Of a DNA stretch of 64,000 bases, positions 35,293 to 45,089 are shown piece by piece (the stretch's first letter is position 1; each line of letters opens with the position of its first letter). The stretch is from Alteribacillus sp041949975 (GTDB lineage: Bacteria > Bacillota > Bacilli > Bacillales > Marinococcaceae). The notes beneath the pieces were generated by a model. It was not told where the DNA came from. It saw only the letters and a list, made by a program, of their open reading frames with translations, and did not search any database. The stretch is from positions 1-64,000 of the forward strand of contig NZ_JBHFQG010000006.1 of NCBI RefSeq assembly GCF_041949975.1, in the 5' to 3' direction. The position numbers and the translations under genes were made by a program.

Positions 35293-36582
35293 TTAAGGAT
35301 ACAATCGATTTAGCAAGCGAGGGAACGGTATGGTTTCTCTCACGTGTTCTGTCCCAGCTATCCAAGCGACTGTTCTTTCAAGTCCAAGTCCAAAACCAGA
35401 ATGAGGCACAGAACCATACTTACGCAGTTCTAAATACCAGCGGTAAGCATCTTCAGACAGATTATACTCGTTATAACGCTGCTTCATTAACTCTAAGTCA
35501 TCAATACGCTGACTCCCGCCAATGATTTCCCCGTAGCCTTCCGGAGCAATTAAATCGGCACAAAGTGCCACATCTTTTCGTTCAGGGTCTGGTTTCATAT
35601 AAAATGCTTTGATTTCTAAAGGATAATGTGTAATAAATACTGGTTTATCAAACTTCTCTGCAATCGCTGTCTCATGAGGCGCTCCAAAATCTTCTCCCCA
35701 GGTAATCTCGTGGCCATCTTTTTGAAGAATCTCAATGGCTTCGTCATACGTTATTCGGGGAAATGGAGCCTGTACTTTTTCTAATCGAGCTCTATCTCTT
35801 CCTAATGCCTTAAATTCCAGCTGACATCTATCTAAAACAGACTGAACAACATAGGTTACATATTGCTCTTGAATAACCAGGCTTTCCTCATGGTCCACAA
35901 ACGCCATCTCTGGTTCTATCATCCAAAACTCAATTAAATGGCGTCTTGTTTTTGACTTTTCAGCCCGGAAAGTTGGACCAAAGGAAAAGACTCTATTAAA
36001 TGCCATTGCGGCGGCTTCCATATAAAGCTGTCCAGATTGAGATAAATATGCATCTTCATCAAAATATTTTGTATGAAATAAATTCGTAGTCCCTTCTGCT
36101 GAACTCCCCGTTAAAATAGGAGAGTCAACTTTAATAAATCCTTCTTTTTTAAAAAATTCATAGGTGGCATTTATAATTTCATTTCTAATTCTTAATATAG
36201 CATGCTGTTTTTTAGAACGGATCCATAAATGTCTGTGATCCATTAAAAATTCAGTACCGTGTTCTTTAGGTGTAATAGGGTAATCTGTTGCTTCATGAAT
36301 AACTTCTAAAGAAGTTACTTGCAGCTCATAGCCTGAAGGAGATCTCTCATCCTCTTGTACAGTTCCTTCTACATAAATAGAACTTTCCTGAGGAAGGTTT
36401 TTAGCTGTTTGAAATAACTCTTCACCAACTTCATTTTTAACGACAACACCTTGTATATATCCGGTTCCATCGCGCAGCTGCAAAAATGCAATTTTACCAC
36501 TTGAGCGTTTATTTGCAATCCAGCCGCCGATACGGACCTTTTCACCTGTAAAGTCCCCAATATGCTGAATGGTCGTTTTCAA
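35293..36582 (-). CDS. asnS: Asparagine--tRNA ligase
   Basis: A class II aminoacyl-tRNA synthetase of 429 residues that charges tRNA-Asn. The N-terminal OB-fold reads the anticodon (VRIGGWIANKRSSGKIAFLQ region). Motif 2 is in FRAEKSKTRRHLIEFW (about 205-220) and motif 3 in GFGLGLERTVAWI (near 400). The TTG at 36582 is chosen since GAAGGAGG lies 8 bases upstream and the length then matches Bacillus AsnS. It follows aspB and has its own promoter. Confidence 0.95.
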   Translation of the reverse strand: MKTTIQHIGDFTGEKVRIGGWIANKRSSGKIAFLQLRDGTGYIQGVVVKNEVGEELFQTAKNLPQESSIYVEGTVQEDERSPSGYELQVTSLEVIHEATDYPITPKEHGTEFLMDHRHLWIRSKKQHAILRIRNEIINATYEFFKKEGFIKVDSPILTGSSAEGTTNLFHTKYFDEDAYLSQSGQLYMEAAAMAFNRVFSFGPTFRAEKSKTRRHLIEFWMIEPEMAFVDHEESLVIQEQYVTYVVQSVLDRCQLEFKALGRDRARLEKVQAPFPRITYDEAIEILQKDGHEITWGEDFGAPHETAIAEKFDKPVFITHYPLEIKAFYMKPDPERKDVALCADLIAPEGYGEIIGGSQRIDDLELMKQRYNEYNLSEDAYRWYLELRKYGSVPHSGFGLGLERTVAWIAGTEHVRETIPFPRLLNRLYP

Positions 36583-36624
36583 CAGAAATTCCTCCTTCAC
36601 TAAAGGCCTATGTTGACAAGAACT

Positions 36625-36654
36625 ATTATACAGTCGTTGAAAAAGCACAGTCAA
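36625..36654 (-). promoter_or_regulatory. Sigma-A promoter of asnS
   Basis: TTGACT is followed after 18 bases by a perfect TATAAT on the minus strand, about 45 bases before the asnS start. A hairpin at the aspB stop (ATTCC/GGAAT) lies just upstream. Confidence 0.75.
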
Positions 36655-36679
36655 TTAAGGCTCAGCTATTCCTTTCCTA

Positions 36680-37861
36680 TTAGGAATGCTTCTCTACAAA
36701 TTGTTCTATTCTTTCTAACGCCTTCTCCAACAAATCAAGAGAAGTAGCATAGGATAAACGAATATTATCCGGAGAGCCAAAGCCGCTGCCTGGTACAACA
36801 GCAACTTTTTCATCTTCTAATAATGCTTTCACCCACTCGTCTACAGAGGAAAAACCACCTTTTACAGCTGCTTCTTTTACATTAGGGAAAAGATAGAAGG
36901 CGCCTTTAGGTTTGACACAGGTCACTCCAGGAATTTGTATTAGTTTTTCATAAACACGATTCAGTCGTTCTTCGAATGCTTCTCTCATTTTTTCAACAGA
37001 TCCATCCTCTTTTGTGTATGCTGCAATAGCACCATATTGAGAGCTGGCTGTCGGGTTTGATGTTGAATGACTGGCTAAGCTTGTCATTGCTTTAATTAAC
37101 TCTTTATTTCCTACCGCATATCCAATTCTCCAGCCGGTCATTGAATGAGATTTAGAAACACCGTTAATAACCACTGTTTGTTCTTTAAACGGATTAGATA
37201 CTTGAGCGATGGAATGATGAACAGCCTCACCATAAATAAGCTTTTCATAAATTTCATCTGAAACAACAAGAAGATTATTGTTTATAGCAGCTTCTCCTAA
37301 CTTTTCTAACTCTTCCTTACTATACATACTTCCCGTTGGATTACTTGGGGAATTAATAATTACTGCTTTCGTTTTACTGGTTACCGCATTTTCAAGCTGG
37401 TCCGGAGTAATTTTAAAATCATTTTCTTCCAGTCCGTCTACATAGACAGGTTTACCGCCAGCAAGCTTGACTTGTTCTGGGTAGCTTACCCAATATGGAG
37501 TAGGGATAATCACTTCGTCTTCTTCATCAAGCAATGCTTGAAACAAAGTATATAATACATGTTTTGCGCCTGTTCCAACCATTATTTCATCAGGAGTATA
37601 GTTAAGGCCCTGGTCTTTATTAAACTTGTCAATCACAGCATCCTTTAAGGCTGGCAGCCCTCCAGAAGGAGTATATTTTGTATAACCCTCTCGCATAGAA
37701 GAAGCAGCAGCTTCTATTATGTATGAAGGTGTATTAAAATCAGGTTCCCCTGCACCCAGTCCAATTACATCATGTCCTTCCGCTTTTAATGCCTTTGCCT
37801 TTGCTGTGATAGCTAAAGTAGAAGAGGGGGTCAGGGTAGATACTCTTTTTGATAATTGCAT
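36680..37861 (-). CDS. aspB: Aspartate aminotransferase
   Basis: A 393-residue PLP-dependent aminotransferase of the Bacillus type, moving an amino group between aspartate and 2-oxoglutarate. The PLP lysine is in SKSHSMTGWRIGY (about 235-247), with NSPSNPTG (about 171-178) and GTGAKHVLY near 95. The ATG at 37861 is used since AAGGAGG lies 8 bases before it and the length matches B. subtilis AspB. It lies between ypmB and asnS as in B. subtilis, and supplies the amino donor for asparagine and lysine routes. Confidence 0.93.
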   Translation of the reverse strand: MQLSKRVSTLTPSSTLAITAKAKALKAEGHDVIGLGAGEPDFNTPSYIIEAAASSMREGYTKYTPSGGLPALKDAVIDKFNKDQGLNYTPDEIMVGTGAKHVLYTLFQALLDEEDEVIIPTPYWVSYPEQVKLAGGKPVYVDGLEENDFKITPDQLENAVTSKTKAVIINSPSNPTGSMYSKEELEKLGEAAINNNLLVVSDEIYEKLIYGEAVHHSIAQVSNPFKEQTVVINGVSKSHSMTGWRIGYAVGNKELIKAMTSLASHSTSNPTASSQYGAIAAYTKEDGSVEKMREAFEERLNRVYEKLIQIPGVTCVKPKGAFYLFPNVKEAAVKGGFSSVDEWVKALLEDEKVAVVPGSGFGSPDNIRLSYATSLDLLEKALERIEQFVEKHS

Positions 37862-38063
37862 ATTTGTTTCCTCCTTAGTTTTATAAAGTTCCATACTTAG
37901 GTCGATGCTGATATGTCTGACAGGCGAAATTTCTTCATTTTCCCTTCTTATACAATAAAGTCAGTGTATTAAATTGAAGGAATTAATTCAAGGTTCGTTT
38001 TCTGCAATAACGTTCCTCTTTTTTCTATTAAACCACTCTCTGCTTTACAAAGGCTGAAGATGT

Positions 38064-38540
38064 TCATGATTGCTTCATGCTGTACCTCTTTATAAACTCA
38101 CCGTTCTTTAAATTCATATAATAAAAGTGCAGACGGTTATCTTTTTCACAAGTTATCTCGTATATCGGTTCACCTTGCTCATACCCCGGCTTTACACTTC
38201 TTACTTTTTGTAAATCAAACGTTTCCTTGACCAATTCTTCTGCTTCCGACCGTTTTAAACTTTGCTGCTCGGGTAGTCTTTCTTCTATTTCTTCGTTCCG
38301 AATAAATACCCACTCGTTTTCCCCTTCCGTATTCGTGATTTCAGCGGTATACACCGCATCTTCACCAAAATAATAGCTCACATTATTAACAGATTCGATA
38401 TCCGCTTCTGCATGCAGTAAAGTTTCAGCGTTATTCAGATCTTCTGCCAGTGAAGAACGGGCATTAAAAAAAATGATAGCTGCAATCCCCAAAATAAGTA
38501 TCAAACCAACTCCAGCAGCTCGAATCACCATCCGCTGCAT
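38064..38540 (-). CDS. ypmB: YpmB/TseB-like membrane protein
   Basis: A 158-residue protein with one N-terminal membrane anchor (about 10-28) and a long extracellular domain of DUF5590/PepSY-like type (YYFGEDAVYTAEITN, EAEELVKETFDLQKV, EITCEKDNRLHFYYM). B. subtilis YpmB (TseB) is a membrane protein that influences cell-wall elongation and teicoplanin-like drug sensitivity. It is 170 bp upstream of aspB, with a promoter-like TTGAAT in that gap. Confidence 0.8.
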   Translation of the reverse strand: MQRMVIRAAGVGLILILGIAAIIFFNARSSLAEDLNNAETLLHAEADIESVNNVSYYFGEDAVYTAEITNTEGENEWVFIRNEEIEERLPEQQSLKRSEAEELVKETFDLQKVRSVKPGYEQGEPIYEITCEKDNRLHFYYMNLKNGEFIKRYSMKQS

Positions 38541-38559
38541 TAACAGTCTCCCTTTCTGT

Positions 38560-39870
38560 TTAAAAACCGTTTTTCAGACCTTTAAAGCACTCATTCGCTT
38601 CGTATATTATTTTTTCTTCATCAAGTGTGAGTAATTCCCTGTCTTTCATAAGCTGGCTTCCTGAAACAAAAACATCCGTTACATCATGACCAGACGCAGA
38701 GTAAATCAAATGCGAAAAAATATTCTCCTCAGGCTGCAAATGCAAAGAAGAAGCATCCATCATAATGAAATCAGCCGGTCCTCCAGGACTAATAAGACCT
38801 TTACCAGTAAATCCAAGCGCATCAGCCCCATGTAACGTTCCCATTTCAAATATTTGATCTGCAGTTAAACTAGCTGGGTTTTGCTCCACTGTCTTTTGCA
38901 TTAAGGCTGCTGTTCTCATTTCCTGAAACATATCTAAATTGTTGTTTGAAGCCGTACTATCTGTACCTATCGATACTTTAATCCCTTGTTTTAACATCTT
39001 AGGAAGGGGAGCTGTTCCTGAACCTAATTTTGCATTGCTCATCGGATTGTGAGATACGGTAATAAGATCACCTTTCAACAGCTCCAGCTCTTCATCTGAA
39101 ACATGAACAACGTGAGTTAAAATAGCTTCTTGCTCAAAGAAGCCGAGATCATGCAAATGGCGGATAGGAGACTTACCATACCGATTATGATGTTCGTTAA
39201 CCTCTTCTTTTGTTTCAGCTAAATGTGTGCCTATTTTAAATTGACGGCTGCGGGCTTGTGAAATGACATCTTCCAAAAAGTTTGGAGGGCAGGTATAGGG
39301 AGCATGCGGGAAAAGCATTCCTTTTACTTTTCCCTTCCCTGTTTCATTCCAGTAATCAGCAAGTTCACAAGCTTCTTTGAGCTTTTCATTCTGCTCATAT
39401 TTTGCACCTAGCCCTATCATGCCGCGGCTTAATACTGCTTTCAAACCTGCATCGACTGTTATATCAAATACCTGATTCATATGTAAGTGGTACATATCCA
39501 AAAAAGCTACTGTGCCAGAACGTATCATTTCTGCTAAAGCTAAAGAAGTTCCAGCTTTCACTTTTCTTTCATCTAACAAGCTCTCACGTGGCCAAATCTC
39601 CTGTTCAAGCCATGCTTTTAAGGGGACGTCGTCAGCAACCCCGCGTAATAGTGACATAGGTGTATGAGCATGAGTATTGTACATTCCGGGAAGCAGCCAT
39701 TTTCCTTTCTGGTCAAAAACCGGTACACCCGTTTTTGACGAATCCGGCAAGGGGCATTTCCCGATTTCCTGTATGATCCCACCCTTGATTATGATGTACA
39801 TATCTTTTTGTACTCTATTAGCAGGATTTGTAGTAATTATATCTATATGGTTGAGAATAAAATGATCCAT
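38560..39870 (-). CDS. mtaD: MtaD-type amidohydrolase (methylthioadenosine/S-adenosylhomocysteine deaminase)
   Basis: A 436-residue amidohydrolase of the MTA/SAH deaminase type. Zinc ligands are in NTHAHTPMSLLRGV (about 65-78), THLAETKEE (about 216-224), THVVHVS (near 250) and the catalytic aspartate in GTDSTASNNNLD (about 300-311). It deaminates methylthioadenosine or S-adenosylhomocysteine to the inosyl forms; the substrate choice is not provable here. It lies between dinG and ypmB, where B. subtilis has the small gene ypmA. Its start is 26 bp after dinG's stop. Confidence 0.8.
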   Translation of the reverse strand: MDHFILNHIDIITTNPANRVQKDMYIIIKGGIIQEIGKCPLPDSSKTGVPVFDQKGKWLLPGMYNTHAHTPMSLLRGVADDVPLKAWLEQEIWPRESLLDERKVKAGTSLALAEMIRSGTVAFLDMYHLHMNQVFDITVDAGLKAVLSRGMIGLGAKYEQNEKLKEACELADYWNETGKGKVKGMLFPHAPYTCPPNFLEDVISQARSRQFKIGTHLAETKEEVNEHHNRYGKSPIRHLHDLGFFEQEAILTHVVHVSDEELELLKGDLITVSHNPMSNAKLGSGTAPLPKMLKQGIKVSIGTDSTASNNNLDMFQEMRTAALMQKTVEQNPASLTADQIFEMGTLHGADALGFTGKGLISPGGPADFIMMDASSLHLQPEENIFSHLIYSASGHDVTDVFVSGSQLMKDRELLTLDEEKIIYEANECFKGLKNGF

Positions 39871-39896
39871 AGCATCATCACTCCTCTTTGCACCGT

Positions 39897-42707
39897 CTAT
39901 TCATGCAGAAAAGACGCAATATCATTTAAAACCGAGTCAGTAGGCTTTTTCACAACAGGCAGACTCGGAAGAGATTGGATGAAATATTTCCCATAAGCTG
40001 ATTGTGAAATTCTTTTGTCTAGGACCACCACTACACCTTTATCATTTTTATGCCTGATTAATCTTCCAAAACCCTGTTTAAAACGCAATACGGCTTGTGG
40101 AAGTGAAACTTCTTGAAAAGGGTTTCCTCCCTCTGTCCGAACTTTTTCCATTCTAGCTTGAGAAATAGGTTCGTTCGGCGGGGAAAAAGGAAGTCTTACA
40201 ATAACTAAACAGCGCAAGTCTTCTCCAGGAATGTCTATACCTTCCCAAAAAGAACTCGTTCCTAACAAAATAGCATTTTCATATTGTTTAAAAGCCTTCA
40301 TTAATTTCAAACGGCTTCCACTTTTTAAGCCTTGACCAATTAAAACAAAATCACTTGCTTCATCCCACATTCTTAATTGGTAATACGTTTTTTTCAGCAT
40401 ATCAAAAGAGGTAAATAAAACAAGCATTTTTCCTTCAGTTATAGAGGCAGTGTGGTAGATAAATTCTGCAGTTTGAACAATAAACTCTTTTTCACCGTCT
40501 TTAATAGCAGCCATATCATCTGGCACAAACACTTTTGCTTTATTTTTATAATCGTATGGAGAAGGCAGTTGAAGGGTCTGGGGAGCAAAGTCCTGAAGAC
40601 CCCACTTCTTTATCACATAAGAAAAAGATCCATCAACAGTTAGTGCCGCAGAAGTGAGAACTACACTGTCTTTTTCAGCAAAAAATTGATCAGCCAAGAG
40701 TTCTGATACGTCTACAGGTCTAGCGTATAAATATGCTGCGTTTGCAGCTCCTTTTTTATCAATTTCCATCCAATACACACAGTTTTCATCATGTTCCAAT
40801 AACAATGAAAATAACTGATCACAAACCTGTTCTGCATCTTTTGCTGCAGCTTTAAAATCATGAAGCAGACCATATTCTAACGAATTGGAAGGAACACAAG
40901 AAGACAAATAATTATAAAAAGTAAGCCATGCCTCCGCTTCTTCTTCAAATAGAATAAGAATTCGTTTCAGTGAATCCTGTATAACTTTCCAATTAGATGA
41001 CACCTCTTTCGATAAGTCATATCTTACAGATATTCTCCCTACATCCGTTTGTTTTTTTGGGGCTTTCTCGAGGCAGAAATGGTGAAGCAGTCTAAATAAC
41101 TCGTCTACTTCATATTTCAGCAAAATGAAATGATCTTCCCGCCGCTGATACCAATGAGACGCAAAATGATGATGAACAGATTGTTCGTAAACCATTAAAC
41201 GTTGAAACAAACCGTTTTTATCCATAAAGCCCAATCGATGAAATACTTGAGTTAAATCAAAGTAATTCACCTCTAACCCTAATTTCTTTGAGGCTAATTC
41301 CTCCAAGTGATGAGCTTCATCAACGATAATATTTTTATATGATGGCAGTATGCTTTGTTCCTTTGAGAGATCAGTAAACATAAGTGCGTGGTTTGTAATG
41401 ATCAAATCAGCTTGATTTGTTTTTTCTATTGCACGATTATAATAATTTTTTGATGACCATTCCAATGATGCTTGTGAAAAAGTTGTTTCATCGCTTCTTA
41501 CTTTTTCCCAAAAGGCACTGTTGCTTCCTCCTGCTATATTTATTTCCTCTACGTCACCAGTAGACGTTTCTAATATCCATATTAATATTTGAGCCAGCCC
41601 TAAAACCTCTTCATATGTAGAAGGTGCGGTGTTTAATAACTGTTTAAATTTCCTTAGACATAAGTAATGGTTTCTGCCTTTAAACAAAATTGCATTAAAT
41701 TCAAACGGCAGAATTTTATGCAGCAAAGGAATTTCTTTTTCCATTAACTGTTCTTGAAGATTAACCGTGTGCGTTGATACCATCACACGACGATCAGCAG
41801 TTTTACAATAATACAAGGCAGGAACTAAATAAGATAAACTTTTTCCAATACCGGTTCCTGCTTCTATTAATAAATGCTCTCTTGCATGAAATGCCTCTCT
41901 TATTGCGCTGGCCATCTCTTGCTGGCCTATTCGCTGTTCATAACCGGTCATGCTTTCAGCAAGCAGTCCAGAACCAGAAAAAAATTCCTCCTCACCTGAT
42001 ATTTTTTCAGTATTACTGTTCTGTTTCCAGGGTTCATGCTTTTTAATAGCCAGTCCTTTATATATCTCAATACCGTTATTTTCTATAGTATCATTACGTT
42101 TATTTACCTTATAAGCGTTTGAAATGATAGAGGAAATATCGCTCTCCATATGAACAGCTAATCCCTTCAGCCATTTTAATGTGGCTGCAGGCAGATGAAA
42201 CAGCTTTTCTTTCATTTTCAACCATAAATGGGCTGTAACAATGGCATCGCTATCAGCCTGATGAGGTCTGTCATGATAGATATTCAACCAGTCTGCAAGC
42301 TGTGAAAGCTGATAAGCCGGAGCCGATGGATATAGAAATCGAGCACATTCCACTGTGTCAATTGCAGGCCCGGAATAAGGCTCGTATCCAGCTTGTATAA
42401 GTTCCTGGTTTATAAAATTTAAATCAAAAGGGACATTATGTGCAACAAAATAAGCGCCCTCTAATAATTCCAGCAGATAAGGAGCTGTTTCGAAAAAAGC
42501 AGGCGCACTTATAACATCTTCGTCCCTTATTCCTGTTAACTGTTGGATAAAAACCGGGATGTGCTGAAAGGGGCGGACAAAAGTTGAAAAGGTTTCCTTT
42601 ATTTGATCATTTTCTATAACTGCAGCCCCAATTTGAATAATTTTATCTCCTTTTTTTGGTGCATTTCCAGTTGTTTCTGTATCAATTACGACGAATTTTT
42701 CCGACAT
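39897..42707 (-). CDS. dinG: ATP-dependent helicase DinG with DEDDh exonuclease domain
   Basis: A 936-residue protein with an N-terminal 3'-5' exonuclease domain (VIDTETTGNA at about 7-16, HNVPFD near 90, H-x-D at PHQADSDAI near 150) and a superfamily-2 helicase domain (EAGTGIGKS near 280, VDEAHHLEE near 463). Between them the cysteines of an iron-sulfur cluster, as in E. coli DinG, are missing; only isolated cysteines are seen. Published work on S. aureus DinG reports a nuclease without helicase activity. It lies 101 bp downstream of panD. Confidence 0.9.
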   Translation of the reverse strand: MSEKFVVIDTETTGNAPKKGDKIIQIGAAVIENDQIKETFSTFVRPFQHIPVFIQQLTGIRDEDVISAPAFFETAPYLLELLEGAYFVAHNVPFDLNFINQELIQAGYEPYSGPAIDTVECARFLYPSAPAYQLSQLADWLNIYHDRPHQADSDAIVTAHLWLKMKEKLFHLPAATLKWLKGLAVHMESDISSIISNAYKVNKRNDTIENNGIEIYKGLAIKKHEPWKQNSNTEKISGEEEFFSGSGLLAESMTGYEQRIGQQEMASAIREAFHAREHLLIEAGTGIGKSLSYLVPALYYCKTADRRVMVSTHTVNLQEQLMEKEIPLLHKILPFEFNAILFKGRNHYLCLRKFKQLLNTAPSTYEEVLGLAQILIWILETSTGDVEEINIAGGSNSAFWEKVRSDETTFSQASLEWSSKNYYNRAIEKTNQADLIITNHALMFTDLSKEQSILPSYKNIIVDEAHHLEELASKKLGLEVNYFDLTQVFHRLGFMDKNGLFQRLMVYEQSVHHHFASHWYQRREDHFILLKYEVDELFRLLHHFCLEKAPKKQTDVGRISVRYDLSKEVSSNWKVIQDSLKRILILFEEEAEAWLTFYNYLSSCVPSNSLEYGLLHDFKAAAKDAEQVCDQLFSLLLEHDENCVYWMEIDKKGAANAAYLYARPVDVSELLADQFFAEKDSVVLTSAALTVDGSFSYVIKKWGLQDFAPQTLQLPSPYDYKNKAKVFVPDDMAAIKDGEKEFIVQTAEFIYHTASITEGKMLVLFTSFDMLKKTYYQLRMWDEASDFVLIGQGLKSGSRLKLMKAFKQYENAILLGTSSFWEGIDIPGEDLRCLVIVRLPFSPPNEPISQARMEKVRTEGGNPFQEVSLPQAVLRFKQGFGRLIRHKNDKGVVVVLDKRISQSAYGKYFIQSLPSLPVVKKPTDSVLNDIASFLHE

Positions 42708-42807
42708 AGCGTTCACCCCGGTGTGGTCAAACTTAACGATTTCATTAATCAAGAATTTATATAAGGAAGTCCCCGACAAGAAGATTTCACTCCGCCGGGG
42801 ACCACTC

Positions 42808-43191
42808 TTATATTACTGTGGAAGGCGGTTCAAAGGAGAGCATATCCGAAATTTGATTCTTTTCATCCAATACCGCGACCTTAGGATTAAACTTAAGACA
42901 TTCTGCTTCTTCCATTAAGCTGTATGCTATTATAATTACTTTGTCTCCAGGCTGTACCAAACGAGCAGCAGCTCCGTTTAAACATATTATTCCGCTTCCT
43001 CGCTCTCCAGTTATTACATATGTTTCCAAACGAGCACCATTATTATTATTAACTACTTGAACTTTTTCATTTTCGAGAAGATCAACTGCTTCCATTAGTT
43101 CCTGGTCAATAGTTATGCTTCCTACATAATTTAAATTTGCTTCTGTAACAGTGGCACGATGCAGTTTAGATTTCATCATAGTGCGAAACAT
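42808..43191 (-). CDS. panD: Aspartate 1-decarboxylase precursor
   Basis: A 127-residue pyruvoyl enzyme that makes beta-alanine from aspartate for pantothenate. The self-cleavage site is Gly24-Ser25 in NLNYVGSITID, and Tyr58-equivalent residues are in ETYVITGERGSG. The ATG at 43191 follows AAAGGGG; it overlaps the panC end by 26 bases and matches the length of Bacillus PanD. It ends the panBCD operon. Confidence 0.93.
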   Translation of the reverse strand: MFRTMMKSKLHRATVTEANLNYVGSITIDQELMEAVDLLENEKVQVVNNNNGARLETYVITGERGSGIICLNGAAARLVQPGDKVIIIAYSLMEEAECLKFNPKVAVLDEKNQISDMLSFEPPSTVI

Positions 43192-44059
43192 TTCCCTGCC
43201 CCTTTCTATAACCATTTACGTCTATTATGACATTATCGATTAAACGGGCTTTTGAAAATTGAACAGCTCCTGCGATAATTATTTGTCCGGATATCCTATC
43301 CATTTGTTTTAACGAAGGGTAAGACAGAATTTCTACATAATCAATAACTGCATCCATATGTTTTTTTAAAGATAGCATTATTTCACTTTTTATCGAATCC
43401 GCGTCCCTCATTCCTTCTTTCACTCGACCGGCACCTCTTTGTAAACTCTCGTACAGGAGAGGAGCCTCACGTCGTTCTTTCTTCGATAAATAAACATTAC
43501 GCGAACTTACAGCTAAACCGTCATCTTCTCTCATCGTTTTACAAGTTGAAATATGAACTGGAATATTAAAGTCAAATACCATATTTTTAATCACAGCAAC
43601 TTGCTGAGCATCTTTTTGTCCAAAATACGCACAATCAGGCTGCATCATTTGAAATAATTTTAATACAACTGTCGCTACTCCATCAAAATGCCCCGGGCGG
43701 CTCTTACCGCAAAGGACATCTGTACCAGAAGTGACTTTTACTGTATTAAACATAGGACCAGGGTACATTTCCGCTGCAGAAGGAGCAAATAATATGTCTG
43801 CTCCTTTTTCTTCTGCAAGCTTCGTATCTTCTTCCAAGGATCGGGGATAACGTTCATAATCTTCATCCGGACCGAATTGTAAAGGATTCACAAAAATACT
43901 TACTACCAGGACATCATTCTCTTTTTTCGCACGTTCCATAAGAGAAAGATGACCTTTATGAAGAGCACCCATTGTAGCCACAAATCCTATTGTTTTTTGC
44001 TCTTTTTTTAAAGAGTTAATATTATTACGTAATTCATTAACAGAGGAAATAAATATCAT
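43166..44059 (-). CDS. panC: Pantothenate synthetase
   Basis: A 297-residue ligase that joins pantoate and beta-alanine using ATP. The nucleotide site MGALHKGHLSLMERA (about 29-43) has the family's HxGH, and FGPDEDYERYPRSLE and QKDAQQVAV follow. The second half has the SSRNVYLSKKER loop. Its start overlaps the panB stop (ATGA) and its end overlaps the panD start, so the three are translated together. Confidence 0.93.
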   Translation of the reverse strand: MIFISSVNELRNNINSLKKEQKTIGFVATMGALHKGHLSLMERAKKENDVLVVSIFVNPLQFGPDEDYERYPRSLEEDTKLAEEKGADILFAPSAAEMYPGPMFNTVKVTSGTDVLCGKSRPGHFDGVATVVLKLFQMMQPDCAYFGQKDAQQVAVIKNMVFDFNIPVHISTCKTMREDDGLAVSSRNVYLSKKERREAPLLYESLQRGAGRVKEGMRDADSIKSEIMLSLKKHMDAVIDYVEILSYPSLKQMDRISGQIIIAGAVQFSKARLIDNVIIDVNGYRKGQGNVSHYDEI

Positions 44060-44895
44060 GATTTTATCCCTCCGTAAAACTTTCCTAACATGTCTTCATT
44101 TATAGTAAAAGTATGCTTTTCTTCAGGAAACCTCAATTGTTTCACATCATCTACATAATGCGTTAAAGCAGTTTCAATTTCATGCTGGACATTGGCATAC
44201 TGTTTGACAAACTTAGGAGTAAAACCATCCGAAAAACCAATAGCATCATGAAAAACGAGAACTTGACCATTTGTTTCGGCACCCGCACCAATACCGATAA
44301 CAGGTATATTCAGTAAAGAAGATATATGAGCAGCCAACTGTCTAGGTACACATTCAAGCACAAGAGCAAAAGCTCCGCTGTTTTCCACAGCTTGTGCTTC
44401 TTCTACTAATCTGTTTGCTGTTTCTTCTGTATTCCCTTGAACTTTGTATCCGCCAAGAACATTTACCGACTGAGGCGTTAATCCTAAATGCCCCATAACC
44501 GGCACTCCGGCTTCCGTCAAACGCTGCACAGTAGGAAGCGTTTGACCGCCCCCTTCTAGTTTTACAGCTTGAACATCTGCTTGCTGCATTAATCTTTTCA
44601 CAGCGTAAAGGGTGTCCGAAAACTCTCCATTATATGTTAAAAAAGGGAGGTCGGCCACCACGAACACATCTGGTGCACCTCGTCTTACTGCTTTTGAGTG
44701 CAATATAATATCATCGAGAGTAACGGGAATTGTTGAATCATAACCGTGCACGACCATCCCTGCAGAATCTCCTACTAAAATTAAATCCATACCTGCCTTT
44801 GCTGCTGCTTTAGCTGATGGCGCATCATAAGCAGTCATCATAGCAATAGGTTCCTGTTTTTGCTTCATCTTCAAAAATGAGCTAGTACTTTTCAT
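44056..44895 (-). CDS. panB: 3-methyl-2-oxobutanoate hydroxymethyltransferase
   Basis: A 279-residue enzyme that makes ketopantoate, first step of pantothenate synthesis. It has the Mg-binding GDSAGMVVHGYDST (about 40-53), VKLEGG (about 109-114) and the GIGAGAETNGQVLV loop (about 195-208). The ATG at 44895 follows GGAGGAGG by 5-6 bases, and longer upstream frames would read through the promoter and leader. First gene of panBCD. Confidence 0.93.
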   Translation of the reverse strand: MKSTSSFLKMKQKQEPIAMMTAYDAPSAKAAAKAGMDLILVGDSAGMVVHGYDSTIPVTLDDIILHSKAVRRGAPDVFVVADLPFLTYNGEFSDTLYAVKRLMQQADVQAVKLEGGGQTLPTVQRLTEAGVPVMGHLGLTPQSVNVLGGYKVQGNTEETANRLVEEAQAVENSGAFALVLECVPRQLAAHISSLLNIPVIGIGAGAETNGQVLVFHDAIGFSDGFTPKFVKQYANVQHEIETALTHYVDDVKQLRFPEEKHTFTINEDMLGKFYGGIKS

Positions 44896-45011
44896 CTGTT
44901 CCTCCTCCTTCATGTGGAGAAGTGAGAAGTAACCTTGGCCTTGCTGCTGGCTGCTTCTCGACTTTCTCCGTCCCTGTCCTGTTTGGATCAAGGCAGACAA
45001 TTTTGATTTGT

Positions 45012-45041
45012 AATATATAAAGCTACAGTACAATTCCACAA
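45012..45041 (-). promoter_or_regulatory. Sigma-A promoter of panBCD
   Basis: TTGTGG is followed after 18 bases by TATATT on the minus strand. A leader of about 110 bases follows, containing a GAGAAG...CTTCTC hairpin near 44912-44960. Confidence 0.5.
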
Positions 45042-45089
45042 AAGGATATTGTCTGTAATGTCAGTATATCAAAGATTTACGGAAGGAGG

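Noticed and set aside
44896..45010. T-box or riboswitch before panB
   Set aside because: Only a short GAGAAG/CTTCTC hairpin is seen; no T-box motif or terminator/antiterminator pair.
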